Of a stretch of DNA of 64,000 nucleotides, positions 63,132 to 64,000 are shown in pieces. The position numbers were made by a program, and so were the translations under genes. Within the stretch, counting starts at the first letter, position 1. Each line of letters starts with the position of its first letter. Origin of the DNA: Rhodoblastus sp963748385. Lineage in GTDB: Bacteria > Pseudomonadota > Alphaproteobacteria > Rhizobiales > Beijerinckiaceae. The notes beneath the pieces were generated by a model. That model was not told the DNA's origin. It was given only the letters and a program-made list of their open reading frames with translations, and searched no databases. The stretch is taken from contig CAVVIQ010000001.1 in assembly GCA_963748385.1 (NCBI GenBank), positions 261,946 to 325,945 of the forward strand. Direction: 5' to 3'.

Positions 63132-64000
63132 TTGCGGCAGATCGACACTCTTTCCCGCGCGGCGCGCACTTTCGTCAATCCGCCGTGGCGGGCCTGGACA
63201 GCAAGCGAAATCGCGCGGGCTTTGCCTGACGTGGCGCGCCTCCCGCCGGGCCGCGTCTTCAGCGTGGTCCTGCGGGTTCCCGAATTTCTTTCACCCATGC
63301 TCGATGAAGACCATGGCGACTGGATTTGGCATGGTCCCGAGAAATCCGGGCGTTTTTGCGGGCGTGGGCTGGTCGGCGACAAAATGGATGTCGCCTGTTG
63401 GCGTTCGCGGCGGCGCGAATGGGAGGTTTGGGGCGATTGCGGCCCGCCGCCAGCGGCGCGGCTGATCGCGCCGCCGTTCGGCGGCGCTGTCCAGCTCTAC
63501 CTGCCGAAAGTCCTTTTGCGGTCCCAACGCGGCGAAACATGGCTTTACCTCAACGGCCGGCGGGATTCGTCGAAAGCGGAGACATTGACGGCGGAATGGA
63601 TGGGCCTTCTGGAGCCTTCTCGCGCGTCCGTTTCGCCTGCGCCCAACGGGCGCCGCCACGCCCAATATCCGGAGTTCTCATCGTGGCGCGCGCGGGTCGA
63701 AAACGCCATCGAGGAAATCTCGGCCGGCCGGTTTTCCAAGGTCGTTCTGGCGCGCCAGTTGGTGGTGACGGCGCGCGCGCCTTTCGACGCGGATCGGCTG
63801 TTGCGGCGTATGACCGCAACGGCGCCCGCGGGCCGCCGGTTCAAAGATTCCCTTTGAGGATGGCGCGGTCGTCGCCCACAGTCCGGAGCTTCTGGCCGAA
63901 AAGCGCGGCGATCTGGTCGTCAGCCACGCGCTCGCCGGAACGGCGCGGCGCCCAGGCGATCCGTCCGAGGACCGGCGCGCCGCCGCGTCCATGCTCGCCT
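63132..64000 (+). pseudogene. menF: Isochorismate synthase (MenF-like), frameshifted and cut by the window end
   Basis: Chorismate-binding enzyme converting chorismate to isochorismate, the entry to menaquinone synthesis. The first frame gives 240 residues, with conserved SAGRFSKVVLARQLVV near residue 200. It stops at 63857 after RRFKDSL. Removing one base (near 63846) continues in the next frame with FKIPFEDGAVVAHSPELLAEKRGD and HALAGTARR, the expected active-site region, to the window edge. The start appears to be TTG (63132). Other men genes may follow beyond the window. Confidence 0.7.

Noticed and set aside
1..64000. CRISPR arrays, tRNA or rRNA genes and prophage structural genes
   Set aside because: No regularly spaced palindromic repeats, no tRNA-like cloverleaf or rRNA sequence and no phage structural proteins were seen by reading the sequence; the only short regular repeat is the IS21 end at 31993-32082.

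Overview
This window is chromosomal DNA from a high-GC alphaproteobacterium. The gene families point to Hyphomicrobiales, possibly near Beijerinckiaceae or Rhodoblastus-like organisms: a phasin and polyester/lipid storage genes, HdeD, a small uncharacterised alphaproteobacterial family at 2.6 kb, and menaquinone genes in a group that mostly uses ubiquinone. The genus is inference. No rRNA, tRNA or CRISPR array was seen.

Layout. 0-12 kb: propionyl-CoA synthetase, two small conserved hypotheticals, a GH15 glucoamylase with an SbmA/ABCD-like ABC exporter whose ATPase looks degenerate, a GH3 glucosidase and two glycosyltransferases. 12-19 kb: HdeD and a seven-gene Mrp-type cation/proton antiporter operon in E-F-G-B-C-D-D' order with no full-length MrpA. 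19-27 kb: RND pump with membrane fusion protein, GntP permease coupled to a patatin, AI-2E-type permease, and a secreted Arg/Trp-rich peptide. 27-35 kb: a frameshifted P-type ATPase, an AT-richer restriction-modification island bordered by an IS21 remnant, a Na/Pi transporter and a frameshifted PPK2. 35-48 kb: a lipid region with GMC oxidoreductase, wax ester synthase, fatty acid hydroxylase-like protein, patatin, phasin, two-domain fatty acyl-CoA reductase, lipase and acyl-CoA ligase.

48-64 kb: an anaerobic respiration island. Sec-type (clade II) nosZ is followed by two diheme cytochromes c, NosB, NosD, NosG, NosH, NosF, NosL and NosY. MenA, a TlpA-like thioredoxin, UbiE/MenG, an SCO protein and MenF come next. 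This reads as a nearly self-contained menaquinol-to-N2O electron-transfer module: quinone synthesis, quinol oxidation (NosGH), cytochromes, the terminal reductase, and copper-site maturation (NosDFYL, SCO, thioredoxin).

Five palindromic FNR/FixK/NnrR-type boxes (TTGAY-N4-RTCAA) occur between 46.4 and 63.1 kb. Two sit at ideal class II spacing, in front of nosZ and in front of an orphan 81-residue protein. A strong intrinsic terminator lies just after nosZ, so nosZ can be expressed above the downstream genes. Three genes (P-type ATPase, PPK2, MenF) carry apparent single-base insertions, four in all, which may be consensus errors.
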